A stretch of 64,000 nt of DNA from Blastocladiella emersonii ATCC 22665 (taxonomy: Eukaryota > Blastocladiomycota > Blastocladiomycetes > Blastocladiales > Blastocladiaceae), in assembly GCA_025594325.1 (NCBI GenBank), contig JANHCV010000010.1, forward strand, positions 1,054,001 to 1,118,000. The letters run 5' to 3'. Positions 11,601 through 22,804 of the stretch are shown here, in pieces. Position 1 is the stretch's first letter. Each line of letters opens with the position of its first letter. The notes under the pieces were generated by a model, which saw nothing but the letters and a program-made list of their open reading frames with translations, did no database searches and was not told the DNA's origin. Position numbers and translations under genes: made by a program.

Positions 11601-13701
11601 CGGGCAAGTTCGAGCTGCTCGACCGCATCCTGCCCAAGCTGTTCAAGACGGGCCACCGCGTCCTCATGTTCTTCCAGATGACCCAGGTCATGGAGATCAT
11701 GTCCGACTACCTCAACTTCCGCGGCTGGCAGCACCTCCGCCTCGACGGATCCACCAAGGCCGACGACCGCCAGGACCAGCTCAAGGCCTTCAACGCCCCC
11801 GACTCGCCCTACCTCATGTTCCTCCTCTCGACGCGCGCCGGCGGGCTCGGGCTCAACCTCCAGACCGCCGATACCGTCATCATCTTCGACTCGGACTGGA
11901 ACCCGCACCAGGATCTGCAGGTACGTCCGTGGGCGTGTGGGATGTGGGGGTGGCGGTCGCTGACTTACCGCTCTCGCTCATGTAGGCGCAAGATCGCGCG
12001 CACCGCATCGGGCAGACCAAGGAGGTGCGCATTTTCCGCCTCATCACCGAGAACTCGATCGAGGAGCGCATCCTCGCGCGCGCGCAGTTCAAGCTCGACA
12101 TGGACGGCAAGGTGATCCAGGCCGGCAAGTTCGACAACAAGTCGACGCCCGAGGAGCGCGAGCAGTTCCTGCGGTCGCTCATCGAGCAGGACAACGACGC
12201 CAAGGACACGACGACGGGCGGCGGCGACGCGGCCGACCCCGACGACCCCGACGAGCTCGGCAACGACGAGCTCAACGAGGTGCTCGCCCGCGGCGACCAC
12301 GAGCTCGCCATCTTCCGCCAAATGGACGCGGAGCTCGCCCGCCACGAGGAGCAGCTCGCCCGCGACCTCGGCCTCGACCGCCCGCCCGAGCGCCTCATGT
12401 CCGACGCCGAGCTCCCCGCCGTCATCCGACGCGATATCGGCGCCCTCCTCAAGGCCCAGGCCGACGCCGACAAGATCACCGAGGGATCGCGCCGCGCTAC
12501 CCGCCGCGGCGGCATCGTCTACGACGACGGGCTCACCGAGGACCAGTACATTGCCGCTATCGAGGCCGAGGCCGATGGGCTCGACGCCGCGTCCGCCGTC
12601 TCGGCGGCCGCCCCCGCCGCCTCCACGCGCCGCGGAGCGCGTAAGGCCGCCGCCAAGGTCCGCGGTAACAGCGACTACGAGGACAATGACCTCGACGGCG
12701 GTGCCGCTTCCGCCGCTGCCGCGGCTGCCCCTCCCGCGCCCGTCGCCGAGGAGGCCCCCGTCAAGCGCAAGCGCGGGCGGCCCAAGAAGGCCGCGGCCGC
12801 CGACTCGGACCTCGACGCGGTCGCGCCGCCGGCGCCCAAGCGGTCCAAGAAGTCGGCCAGCGCCGCGTCGACGCCCGCGCCGTCCTTCTTCGTGCCGCCG
12901 CCGCCGCCCACGGTCCCGCTCGACCAGATGCCCGACTCGGTGCGCGCCGCGTACGGCGTCATGACGCGCGTGCTCGAGGCCATTGACACCGCCGTCGACC
13001 CCGACGACGACAACCGCCTGCGCGCCGATCTGTTCCAGGAGCTCCCCGACCGCACCGTGTACCCGACGTACTACATTGAGATCCGCCGGCCCATCTCGCT
13101 CGAGGAGATTGGCGCCGCGGTCGACGGGTTCCTCTACTCGCGGTCCAGCGCCACCGACGCACTCAACGGGTTCGCCGCCGATATCCGGCTCATGTTCAGC
13201 AACGCGCGCCAGTTCAACCAGGAGGGGTCGTTCGTCTACATCGACGCCGAGGTCCTCGAGGCGCTCGCGCTCGCTAAGATCGCGGAGCTGCGGCACACGA
13301 TCAACCAGGCGCCCGCGCCCGCGCCGGCGGCTCCCGTGGCAGCGGCTCCGGCGCCTGCACCCGCACCCGCACCCGTCGCGCCGAACGCGGGGTACCCGCA
13401 GCAGCAGCAGTACGCGGCCGCCGCGGCCGCCGCGGCCCCGCCCCCGGCCGCGCAGCAGCCGCACCCGCAGTACCACCACGCGCAGCACCCGCAGTACCAG
13501 CAGCCACCGCCGTCGCGGCACCCGCAGCACGCGCACCCGCACCCGCAGCAGCAGTACGCGCCGCCGCCACACCCACAGCAGCAGCAGCAGCACCCGCAGT
13601 ACGACCCGGCCGCGTACGCGGCGTACCAGCAGCAGCAACAGCAGTACCAGCAGCGCCAGCAGCACCAGGGCCAGGGCGGGTATGGCGGGCCAGGGTACTG
13701 A
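8692..13701 (+). CDS. SNF2/STH1: SWI/SNF- or RSC-type chromatin remodelling ATPase with bromodomain
   Basis: Catalytic subunit of a SWI/SNF-class complex that slides and evicts nucleosomes. Exons 8692-8940, 9011-11920 and 11986-13701 give 1624 residues, close to yeast Sth1/Snf2 and BRG1. Domain order: Gln-rich N-terminus with CAG runs (8-83), QLQ-like motif ([19 protein letters not shown], about 178-200), basic HSA/post-HSA helices (about 430-510), ATPase lobe 1 with DEMGLGKT (646-653) and DEGH (748-751), and lobe 2 with the RAHRIGQ motif just after the second intron. Then come the SnAC segment (about 1075-1125), an AT-hook (KRKRGRPKK, about 1314), a bromodomain (about 1370-1490, with the acetyl-lysine Asn in FSNARQFN) and a Pro/Gln/His-rich tail. 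Both introns use GTACG donors. SNF2 and STH1 orthologues cannot be separated from the sequence alone. Confidence 0.96.
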
Positions 13702-14223
13702 GGCCGCGGAGAAGACGGAGCGGAGCGAGAGTTGTGATGTGAAGGGAGGAGAGGAGGTTGAGGAGTATAGTTTTATTTGCGTATCCCCGTTGCTGGCCTC
13801 GCCCGCCCCTCTTTCAGTGCGTTCCGCGATGTGGCTCTCGTTCGATGGACCGAGCTGCCTCAAAACGACGCGACACGGCCATGACCATGGTGGTCCGGGG
13901 CGGCGGCGCGGTCGCTCGCAGGCAGGGCGGCAGTTCGAGCCGCTGCTTCCAGCCGTCGTTGAGCCGCAGGATGCTCGCGTCTTCGCGGTCCTCCTATCGT
14001 CACCGCATGGCGCAGACGCGTATGATGTCAAGCGAACGAGTGAATCGCTCCCCATCGCGGCCAGCGAAGCTCAGACTGATGCGGAGCGCGACGCGATCAG
14101 CTGACGGGTCACGCCATTTCCCGACGCGTCTCTCGGCGCCTTCGGAACGCGAGCTGACATCTCTTGGCCATCAATGGAGTCGGCAAAGTAAGACGTGGTA
14201 TATTGATGCGCTGCACGGCGGCG
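13702..14223. other. Convergent intergenic region
   Basis: Separates the 3' ends of the remodeller gene (plus) and ankyrin-like pseudogene A (minus). TATAGTTTTATTTG near 13766 could belong to the polyadenylation region of the remodeller. No gene is supported. Confidence 0.5.
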
Positions 14224-15621
14224 CTACGCGTCGTCGCTCAAAACGTAAAAGAACAAGGCGGGGGCCTCGTCGTCAAGCTTCTCGACCCCGCGGCTACGGA
14301 ACTTGAGGCGGCGGACCCGTTTGCGGTTCTTTTTCATACGTCTCTTAGCGTTGTTAAATGTTGTGCCGAGCCAATCGCACACGTTCGCCCAAGCGGAGGG
14401 GCTCCCGACGTGGTCTTCGGTCAGGTATTTGAAATACCATGCCTGCGCGGTTTTGTTGAACCATGTGCTTTTAACTGCTGCCTCCCAAAACCTGGGCTCA
14501 GCTGCGGCGCGGTCAGCGCGAGACTCCACTTCGGAATCCGAGTCGGACAGATAGTTCTTCTTTGAGTTGAAGTACCAGTCGCGGTTCGACATGTTTTTCA
14601 GGAACCAGGCGAGCACGTCAGGATCGTTGAGTTCGAACGCTTGCTTGAGGGCGCGGATCCAGAAGTCGCGCTTCACCTCGTTGCGGTCGATGGCATCGTA
14701 TTCGGGACGAACCCACTTGTCATAGTAGCGCAAGTCGGAAGGCCGGACGCAGTCACCCCAGGGAGGAAGCAAGTCCGACTTTCCGCAGAAATGGAGACAG
14801 TGGACTTCCCACAGGACAAAATCCAAAACGTCAATGTGCTTGCGCTCGATGGCGTGCTCGACGAGGTCGTCCCAGCGGACACGCGGCTTGTAGTCCATGA
14901 ATTCGTCACCCTCGAACATGCGGCCGACATTAAGATTTCCCGCTCGGAGCGCCATCTCCGGGATATCGAGCTTGATGTGGTCTTAGGCTTCTTCGAATGA
15001 CAAAAGCCAGTCAACTGCGCTGGTGTCGTCGCGTTCGACGGCGATCTCGAGCGCCTTGTCTGAAAGAACGGGCTCGATTCGAGAATAGGCCCACCACTCC
15101 AGGACGTCCTTGTGGCCGGCGAAGATTGCGCCCTCAATGGCGCGTTCCGCGTGGTTGTCGCAGTTGATGTGACCGTTGTCCTTGAGCCAATCGAGTGCGT
15201 GAATGTACCCGCGCGCGGAAGCAACGTCGACAAGGTGCGGTACCTCGTTGAAGAACTTTCGCACGTCGTCGGCCTGCTCGATCAAGTCGTTCATAAGGTC
15301 CATTCGCTTCGTAGCGCAGATCAAGCAAAAGTAAAACTCGATTTCGATGGGCTCGAACGGGTAGGGGTCGCGATGCTCGAGTACCAACTTGCAGAGATCC
15401 AAGTGGGACGGTTCCAGAACACGCCAGACCCGATCGTGAGTCGAGTGGCCGAAGACAGCACGGCGCAGACGATCAAGGCGCGGAGCGACCCGCAGGAGCG
15501 GAAGCGGATCCGTGTCGCGCGGGTCGAGAAGCACGACTTCGATGAGAACCTCCTCGATGATCTCATAAGGCAAGAATGGATTGAGCCGTTGCGGCAAGTC
15601 ATTACATGTTTTCTTCTTCAT
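14224..15621 (-). pseudogene. F-box/ankyrin-like protein A, one in-frame stop
   Basis: First of three related minus-strand genes. From the ATG at 15621 the frame starts MKKKTCNDLPQRLNPFLPYE and continues IIEEVLIEV, an F-box-like LPxEIIxxVL pattern. Degenerate ankyrin-type repeats follow (for example DVASARGYIHALDWLKDNG and RWDDLVEHAIERKHIDVLDF), and the end is FFYVLSDDA. Translation is interrupted by TAA at 14985-14983, after WLLSFEEA. The frame then continues in phase for another 250 codons with full similarity to paralogue C, where the matching position is a Ser codon and the surrounding spacing is identical. It is therefore a nonsense-mutated copy (or needs readthrough), not two genes. Without the stop the product would be 465 residues. 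Copy B keeps the same C-terminal tail. A GT-AG intron removing the stop is not possible at a reasonable size. Confidence 0.8.
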
Positions 15622-17924
15622 GGTCGGAGATACATGGACTGGCGAAGAGAGCGAGGGCTGCCTCACTGGGCGGGTGTTTCATGTCCTCAAGTCAGTCACA
15701 TGATATTTCGTCGCGTCTCAATTGCCAGTACCTCCACCACTCACTCCGTTCGGGTGTCATCTGTGCGGGGCTTTGCCCAACTGCCCTCTCGCAGCGATCA
15801 CTGAGCGCAACGGACGCGTTGTGGACGCGTGATTCAAGTAACTGCATGATTTATGAAGTGGAACACACGGAATCGCTTCAGGTGTAGTAGCGCTGACTGA
15901 GACCGTGCTTCGGATCCGCGTTACATGGAGGGACACGAGAGAAAGGGTCGCGACGCGTCAGTACCGCGCGTTGGAGCTGTCCCGACATGCCTACTTCTCT
16001 CGCTTTTACTCGCCCTCCTGCTGTTGAGCTGGATTAAGTCGACTACGGACGGGACGGAGCAAACTGAAGGTTGCCAACCGGGTCGCAATTACTTCCTTCA
16101 CTTAGCGCACGCTTCCAGCGACTCAACTTCCCCGTGGTCTCCCGCAACGCGACGAGCTTTCATCTAAGGAACCAGCCAACAATGTGACCGTGTGCATCGC
16201 ATTCCACAATCTAGTTTTAGACCTCGAGCAAGCTTGGTTTCTCAGAAACGGACCAAGAGCGCTCAGATGAAGCGGGCCTACTGTGGAACGGTTGCGCAAG
16301 GTCGACGCGCGATAGGGCGGACCACGGTATGACGTTCGTTGAGACGTGGGACGCGTCAGCGCTAATCAACATCGTGTGCATCATGATGCACGAATGGGCG
16401 GAGCGCTTTGTCTCGTTCGTCCCCACCTGGCAAAACCTGCTCATGCAGCAATACTCACTTCACGCGAAACCTCGAGAACGGGAGGACTGTCAAGCTCGTG
16501 CTGACGCACGCCTGTCGGTGAGAAGCTGGCATCAGCGGCCGCGACGGCCTGCTCAGCCGACTTTCGCTCGCCTTCAGCTGCGCGGTGGTCGACGTGCACA
16601 AATTGCATGGGAAGCATATCAACGATGTCGAACGTCATGATGATTCGCAGCGCGCATCAAATAGAGCTCGCCGACAAGGTGTTCTAGCGAGCCAATAGCG
16701 CGTTCCGCCACCGGCCAGGTTGCAGCGATCATGAACAAAAGCGGTGAGCAGCACAGCCGATGGAGCCGCGCATGCTTGCGCTGGTACGAAGTCAGCTGCG
16801 CGCTCTGCTCAGAACATAGCTCGCACCTCATACCGCCGAGAAGGAGATATCGAGTAGCTACTCGTCGCGAGGGTTCACGCGGCTTCGTCGCTCCGCGTCG
16901 CTCAGCGCAAAGTCCCGCGGCAAGTAACCAGGACGCGACGCGACGCGACGCGACGCTAGGCCTGGCGGGCATAACGGCAGTGTAGTAATAGCGGCGACGG
17001 CGGCGGCGCAGGAAGAGAGAGTCCATCAACAGCAGGGGAAGGATAGGGACACAATGAGCAAGAATTTCGAGCTTGGGTCACCTCAGCAGACAAAGCACTG
17101 CAAGCTCAGGCAACGTGAAGGCATCCAGCGGCATGCTTCTCCGCTCACGAGCTCGCTTAAGCAGCACTCGTGCACCTTGAAGAGGAAAGTGCGAAAGCGA
17201 TGCCAACGGAACACTCAAGCCAACGGTCGAACGAAGCACAGCACAGCACTTCGTTGCGCGGGCTCCACCCAAAACGCTGCAGGAGAGACGGGACCAGCCT
17301 GCCGTCAAGTTCATGATTTATGACATCCATTGCATAGAGTAATTCAGCTTCATTAAATAAGGGGAGTAAATGGGAGGGGAGCAGCGCGGAAGCGGGAGCC
17401 GAAGCGAAGTGGCGCAACGCGACACGGGGAGTGATGTCATTGAGAAAAGTGTGACGGGCACGTGACGAAACGAGAGCAGAAAGTCGCAGCGCCTATGGCT
17501 TGGGCAAAGCCCCGCACTTCGACCCAGCGCGGGTCACGACCGGTAGCTTAGTGCTAGACGTGTAAATGTCGACGGAAACCCAGCGTGACGCGCGACAGGA
17601 CGAATGAGCCCGCGCCTGCAGGAGGGAGAACGAGCGCGTGGGCGAGAATATCTTCCATTAGCTCATCGAGTGCGAGAATTCCATGTTTTGTTGCATGTAA
17701 TGGACTCTAGTAAACTCATGATCCGTTGCGGGAGCGGGAAACCGAGCGGAAGGCAGCGCCCGCAGGCCCAAGAGACTCGGCGCTGGGCACGACCAACTGG
17801 TTGGCATGCCTTTTACCTGCGCGTCTCGCAACCCGGTTGGGACGAAACTGACCTTCCCGGGCCTCATGTTTTGCACCATCCGAGAACACTTACAAGCTTG
17901 TATGTATGATACTCGATTGCGATC
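15622..17924. other. Region between ankyrin-like copies A and B
   Basis: About 2.3 kb without a supported gene. It holds the copy A upstream element (15696-15720). An 18-bp word, GTGCGGGGCTTTGCCCAA, at 15763-15780 recurs as its reverse complement at 17500-17517. A (GACGC)5 microsatellite lies at 16932-16956. Several 60-100 codon frames near 16.3-17.4 kb have lower GC and no family features; they may be remains of older gene copies. Confidence 0.5.
15696..15720. promoter_or_regulatory. Conserved upstream element of ankyrin family, copy A
   Basis: Plus-strand TCACATGATAT, two variable bases, then CG.CGCGTCTCA. The same 25-bp string, with three to five differences between pairs, lies 75-90 bp upstream of the ATG of all three paralogues (also 19420-19444 and 20892-20916). 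Copies B and C contain ACGCGT, which looks like a fungal MluI cell-cycle box; copy A has TCGCGT at that position. The conserved position suggests a promoter element, and its function is inference. Confidence 0.6.
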
Positions 17925-19331
17925 CTACGCGTCATCGCTCAATTCGTAGGAGAACATGTCAGGGGCTATCTTCTCAAGTTCCTCAACCTCTTGGCCACGG
18001 AACCAGAAACGACGAACTCGACAACGCCACCAGCTCAGGATCTTTTCGCCGGCTTGGTAAAGCAAGGCCAGCTCAATAGCCTTAAAGCGTTGGGGGAGGT
18101 TGGGGCTGCTTTCTTGCCACCAGTTCAAGCGCTTGATCATCGCGTCTTCATACCCGTCCTTGTTCGGATTCGGATCGGCCCATTGGGATGGGACGGCATA
18201 ATGCTCGTCGGACAAGTTGTAATAGAACCACGAGAGCGCTTACGATGTTGTTTGAATCGCTGGCGCGACGAATCGCCTGCTCCCAAAATGGGACCGTGCA
18301 GCCAAAGTCCACTGCAGAAAAGGTTTGATAAAACCAAGACATGACGGTTCCATCGCAGGCAAGATAAGCGTGCTCAAGTGCGCTCAACCAGAAATCGGTA
18401 TCGCAAGCCTTGAGGTCGAGTTTTTGGACTTCGGGGTGCGTGTACCGGTAGTAATAGTCCAGGTCGCGGGGATGGGCATCGTGTCCCGGATGGGCGTAGC
18501 TTGAAAGGCCGCAAAGCGCCAGCGTGTCAACTTCAAGCCTAATCCAGTCGAGGAACTTGATATGCTTGTGGTCAATAACGCTCTTGACGACTTCACTCCA
18601 GGATGTGGTTGTCATCCAGTCGTTGTAGAAATATGTGTCACACTCCATGATCACATTGTAGCTTCCCACCTTGAGCGCGCGCTCGTGGTCGAAGGCGACA
18701 TAAATGTCTCCGGGCAAGCGGTGCTTGTTGTCGACGATCCAGATCAGCAGACATGAACTGTCGATAATGATCGGAATGTCCAGCAGATGGTCGCTCGCAC
18801 GGATTTCGAGCTCCGATTCGGCCCACCAGTCGAGGACATTGAAATGACGGGCACTCGCAGCTCCTGCAACGGCGCGCTCTGTGTACCCGTTCATGAGATC
18901 GTGTTCTAGCAGCCAGTTGAGCACCTGGACGTGACCGTGGGCAGACGCGATGTCGGCAGGATGCGGGCCGTGGTAGTCGTCCCGCTCGTTATCAACCTGC
19001 TGCATGAACTCTTTCAACAGGTCGAAGCGGCCGGCAAGAAACACCAGTCGAAGATAAAACTCGATTTCGCCTGGGTCCGAGGTGGGCTGGCGGTGCTCGA
19101 GCAGCAGGTTTCGGAGTGCGGCGCGAGGAGGTTCCAGGGCAGCCCGGATGCGCGGATGGGTCGAGTGGCGGAAACAGCTCGGCGCAGGCGACTAAGGCCA
19201 GGAGCAACCCGCAAGAGCAGAAGCGGATCCGTGTCGCCAAGGACGAGCTGGACCAGAACACTCTCGATCAGCTCATAAGGCAAGATTGAATTAGGCCGTT
19301 GCGGCAAGTCATTGCATGTTTTTTGCTTCAT
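17925..19331 (-). pseudogene. F-box/ankyrin-like protein B, two frameshifts
   Basis: Second member of the cluster. From the ATG at 19331 it begins MKQKTCNDLPQRPNSILPYE and continues LIESVLVQLVL, nearly the same F-box-like start as copy A. A one-base loss in a T run near 19170-19176 (GCTGTTTCC where A has GCTGTCTTCGG) shifts the frame. The second frame then carries the ankyrin-like part (HPADIASAHGHVQVLNWLLE onward). A further one-base gain near 18232-18243 moves to a third frame that contains SWFYYNLSDEHYAVPSQWAD and ends MFSYELSDDA, like A. A GTAAGC word sits near the second lesion, but the segment an intron would remove aligns with A, so a frameshift is the better explanation. The gene is not expressible as one protein. 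Confidence 0.8.
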
Positions 19332-19419
19332 GGTTGGAGATACATGTGTTGGCGAGGAGAGCGAGCGGTGTTCGTCCGAAGCTGCGCTGATATTCCAGCC
19401 CCAAAATCCGATCATCAGG

Positions 19420-19444
19420 TCACATGATATCTCGACGCGTCTCA
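19420..19444. promoter_or_regulatory. Conserved upstream element of ankyrin family, copy B
   Basis: TCACATGATAT followed by CTCGACGCGTCTCA, 89 bp upstream of the copy B ATG. It has the same orientation as the copies at 15696 and 20892 and contains ACGCGT. Confidence 0.6.
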
Positions 19445-19559
19445 CACATGGCTCAAGCGGGGCCCGCGAAGGCATTAAACTGCAATCGTTTGGTGTATCG
19501 CGTAACCTCAATTGGCGACTATCAGCTTGCTTCAGAACACGGCAGCCACTTGACACGAG

Positions 19560-20811
19560 CTAAACGGCCTCCTCCAAGCTTTCCGCGTACCACGCCATGG
19601 CTCTCGTATTTTTCGTGAAGCTTGCACGCTTGACCGCGGCCTCCCAGAAAGTTAGCTCAGCCGCAGCGAGCTTGGCACGGGCGAGCGCCCTCGACTTGGA
19701 CACGGGTCCGGAGGAATCCGAGTCGCTTTCCAAGTCAGAGTCCGAATCCGAGTCGCCATCGGACGCATAGTTTGATACAGAATTGAAGTAATCATCCGAC
19801 GCGAACATGGTGCTCAGGAACCAGGAAAGCACCTCAGCGTCGTTGAAGGTGATGGCCTCCTCCAGCGCGCAGATCCAAAAGTCACGCTTCGTAGCGTTTT
19901 GATTGAAAAAGTGCTCCCAAGGACTTAACCAAGTGTCCCGCCAGCGCTCGCGTCGAGGGCGGCGGTCAATGCCGTCAGGCAGCAGCAGACCAGACCGCTT
20001 GACGAGGAATGTAGCATCAATCTTTTGGAGAACCCAGTCAAGAACGTGAAGATGTTTGCGTCGGATCGCCCCCGCGACCAGTTCGTCCCACCGAACGTTG
20101 GTTTCGTATTCGCTGTTTTCGTCTTCCTCAAAGTTACTCGCAATTCCGAGGCTCCCCGCTTCGAGGGCACGCTCGACGATATTGAATTCGCGCTCATGCG
20201 AGGAGCAGTCGTGTTCGAGAACCCAGAACAGCGCGTCGCTGTTGTCGCATTCAATGGCAAGTTCCAACGCGCGAGAAGAGAGTTTCAGCTCGAGTCGCAA
20301 TTTGGACCACCACAGGAGCGTGTCAAATTGGCCGCCGCTGATAGCCTCGTCAATCGCAAGTTTCTTGTCGGTATCTCGCTTGACGTAGCTGCATTTATGA
20401 AGCCCGTCGAGTGCGCAAACCGAGTCCGTGGGCGGAAACGGCGTCCTCGGGATGAGAGTTGCCCGCAAGTGCTCTGACGGATACATCGAGGATGTCGTTG
20501 CGACGCGCGACGCAGGCCAGGCAGATGAAAAGCTCGGCCCCCGCGGGGTCGGACGTTGGACGACAATGGCCAAGCAGCAGCGCACGGAAGGCCGCGCACT
20601 CCGGCTTCAGAGCTCGCCACATCTGAGCGTGGAGCGAATGACGCAGCACGGTGCTCCGAAGTCGGGTGAGTCCGGGAAGGACTCGCAGGAGCGGAAACGG
20701 GTCCGCCCACACATCTTGCCAGACGGCTTGGACGAGAACCAAGTCGACGAGTTCATCAGACAAGCTCGGCTGACGCCAATGCGACAAGTTATTACATGTT
20801 CCGTTATTCAT
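19560..20811 (-). pseudogene. F-box/ankyrin-like protein C, frameshifted and truncated
   Basis: Third member. From the ATG at 20811 it reads MNNGTCNNLSHWRQPSLSDE and continues LVDLVLVQAVW, then PFPLLRVLPGLTRLRS, parallel to A and B. At SAHG (near 20410-20432) there is one extra base relative to the paralogues. The rest continues in another frame (CALDGLHKCSYVKRD, LALEAG-type repeats, FWEAAVKRASF) and stops at 19560, after AWYAESLEEAV. That is about 60 residues short of the A and B ends. An Asp/Ser-rich linker (SDGDSDSDSDLESDSD) corresponds to the shorter SDSDSEVES linker of A. Frameshift plus lost tail argue for a dead copy. Confidence 0.75.
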
Positions 20812-20891
20812 GGTTGGTGTGTGGGTACCGAGCGGGAGCTGAAACGTTTCTGCTCGGTTTTGATCAAAGTGTCTCACAGCCTGCGCACTGA

Positions 20892-20916
20892 TCACATGAT
20901 ATCCCAACGCGTCTCA
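20892..20916. promoter_or_regulatory. Conserved upstream element of ankyrin family, copy C
   Basis: TCACATGATAT followed by CCCAACGCGTCTCA, 81 bp upstream of the copy C ATG. Same orientation and spacing as the other two copies. Confidence 0.6.
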
Positions 20917-22208
20917 ACGGGCTCCGTCAATGCCCCTAGAAAAAGAGTCTCCCAGCTTACCGCGGGAGACGCGACGAACCCATTTTTCTTGCTTCTCTTC
21001 CGTCCCGCTTCTATGACATAGCTATATTTCCGCCACCATTCTCTGGTGGCATCGCAACCGGCGCCAACGAGACCGCCAGCGCGGTCACATCCCCGCCGCC
21101 CTCCTCAATCCTTCTCGCCTTGACTTGTTTGGCGTGGCGCGCCGCGTGATACTGGAGGACGCTCTCAAACGAGCTCTCGACGAGAAGTCCAAGACTGGCA
21201 AGCAAGCTGAGAACCGACGGGAGACGGAGCCACGGCGGCGATTCGAAGGTCGCGACGACGATGAAGGTGGTCCAGAGCATGATTAGGGCCAGCGTAAGCC
21301 ACCGAAAGCTGGCCGTGAGCGGGACCTCGAGCGCGCCTCGCCGCGCGTTGCGGTCGGCCTTCTTGCGCGTGGCGAGGACCGGGAGCGACGTGAGCAGGAG
21401 CTGCGACTTGCCCATGACCTTGGCCGCCAGCTTGGTCGGGCCGGCGCTGCTACTGGCGGCGACAGCTTGACTGTCACTCGTCGAAGCCGACGCGGATGGC
21501 GAGGTCACGACATTGCTTTCCCGCACCGTGTCGCCACCGCTCGGCGAGCTCCTGGTACTGTCCGACCCGGCAGTAGAGAGCTCGTGGCCACTCGACTGGC
21601 GGCGGTCGACGATGATTGAGCTCTGTCGGAACGCGACGTGCAGAGTCCAGAGCGCGCCCGACAGGATCATGAGCGGGAAGAGTCCGAGAAGCACGAATCC
21701 CCACTTCGGGTAGATGGAGCCGACGAGCCAGACGCGCGGCTCCGTCGCCGCGCCGTGGTTCGCGAGCTCGACGATATGCGTCGCGATCACAATCTCCTGG
21801 ACGAGCAGCATCCCAACGCTGAGCGTATCGACGGCCGTGAGAAGCCGCTTGCGCGAGTCAGGGCTTGCGACGAGCAGGACCGCGTGACGGCGGAAAGTGG
21901 CCATGCACTTGATCGGCGCGTAGGGCGCAAAGGTGAGCAGGAAGACGACGCGATAGACGAGGTAGTTGGCGGTGCCCGCGGTCAGGGTCACGGTGAGCAT
22001 GACCATGTTGTTGACCGCATCGATGGCCATCATGACGGCGAGCGCGAAGAGAAGCCGGGTCCGGATGCTCCGTGACGACTGCCCTGCAGCGGCGCCGTGA
22101 CATGAGCGCGACCACGGTAGTCGCGCGGCCACCTCGGGGAACAGCCGCGGAAGCACGGTGTCGATGGTCGCGAGGTTGACGAGAAGGGACACGGCGTAGA
22201 CGGCAATA

Positions 22209-22241
22209 GAGACCTTGCGTAAAGTCGGGGCCCGACTTTCG
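22209..22241 (+). repeat. Left terminal inverted repeat
   Basis: 33 bp, beginning GAGACCTTGCGT and containing the near-perfect palindrome AAAGTCGGGGCCCGACTTT. It pairs with the reverse complement of 22805-22836. Confidence 0.85.
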
Positions 22242-22804
22242 GGTGGTCCCGGAAGGCCTCCCGTCACGTGAGTGAGGCAGCGCCACGCGCCACTTCGGGC
22301 ATCCAGCCAGCTCTTGTCGCGGCCGAGCACCGGCCGCTCCCCACCCCCGCTCTCAGAAAACCCTGTGCGCGAGCACTCGCGGCATTGGATGGGTCTTGAG
22401 GTGCACCTCATGAGAGAACACAGCGATGAGAGCAGCCCGCGCGACGTTGCGGGAAGCCAGCCCTCATATACGGCGGAGGCCCTCTCGACGCGACGCGCGG
22501 TGTTGCTCGTCTCCATAAGCTTTCATGCGCTCTCGAAGTCACGATGGACACGGTGTCCAACGCGTTCTGTGCGGTGGCGCAGGCTGCGGTGCGACGACGC
22601 ACTGCAGCTTTGGCCCACGAGGCCTCACTCAGCATCGGAACTTCTCGGAACCCTCCCCTCTCAACAGCTCCCTGTTCTGGCACCCCGAGACTCGGCGAGG
22701 ACCGACCCCGAGAAAAGTCGGGTCCCCCGAGAAAAGTCGGGGCCGGTGCTCGCGCGGGCCTGTGCATTACGCCACACCGCGTGGCTGAATGCATGGGGCC
22801 AGGA

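Noticed and set aside
17538-17560. GGTAGCTTAGTGCTAGACG resembling a tRNA A box
   Set aside because: No B box follows within a tRNA length.
18148-18260. GTAAGC in pseudogene B as a splice donor rescuing the frame
   Set aside because: The segment it would remove aligns with conserved residues of copy A, so a frameshift explains it better.
21011-22516. 501-codon reading of the seven-helix gene starting METSNTARR
   Set aside because: Its first 100 codons lie inside the TIR element; the paralogue shows the true start at 22903.
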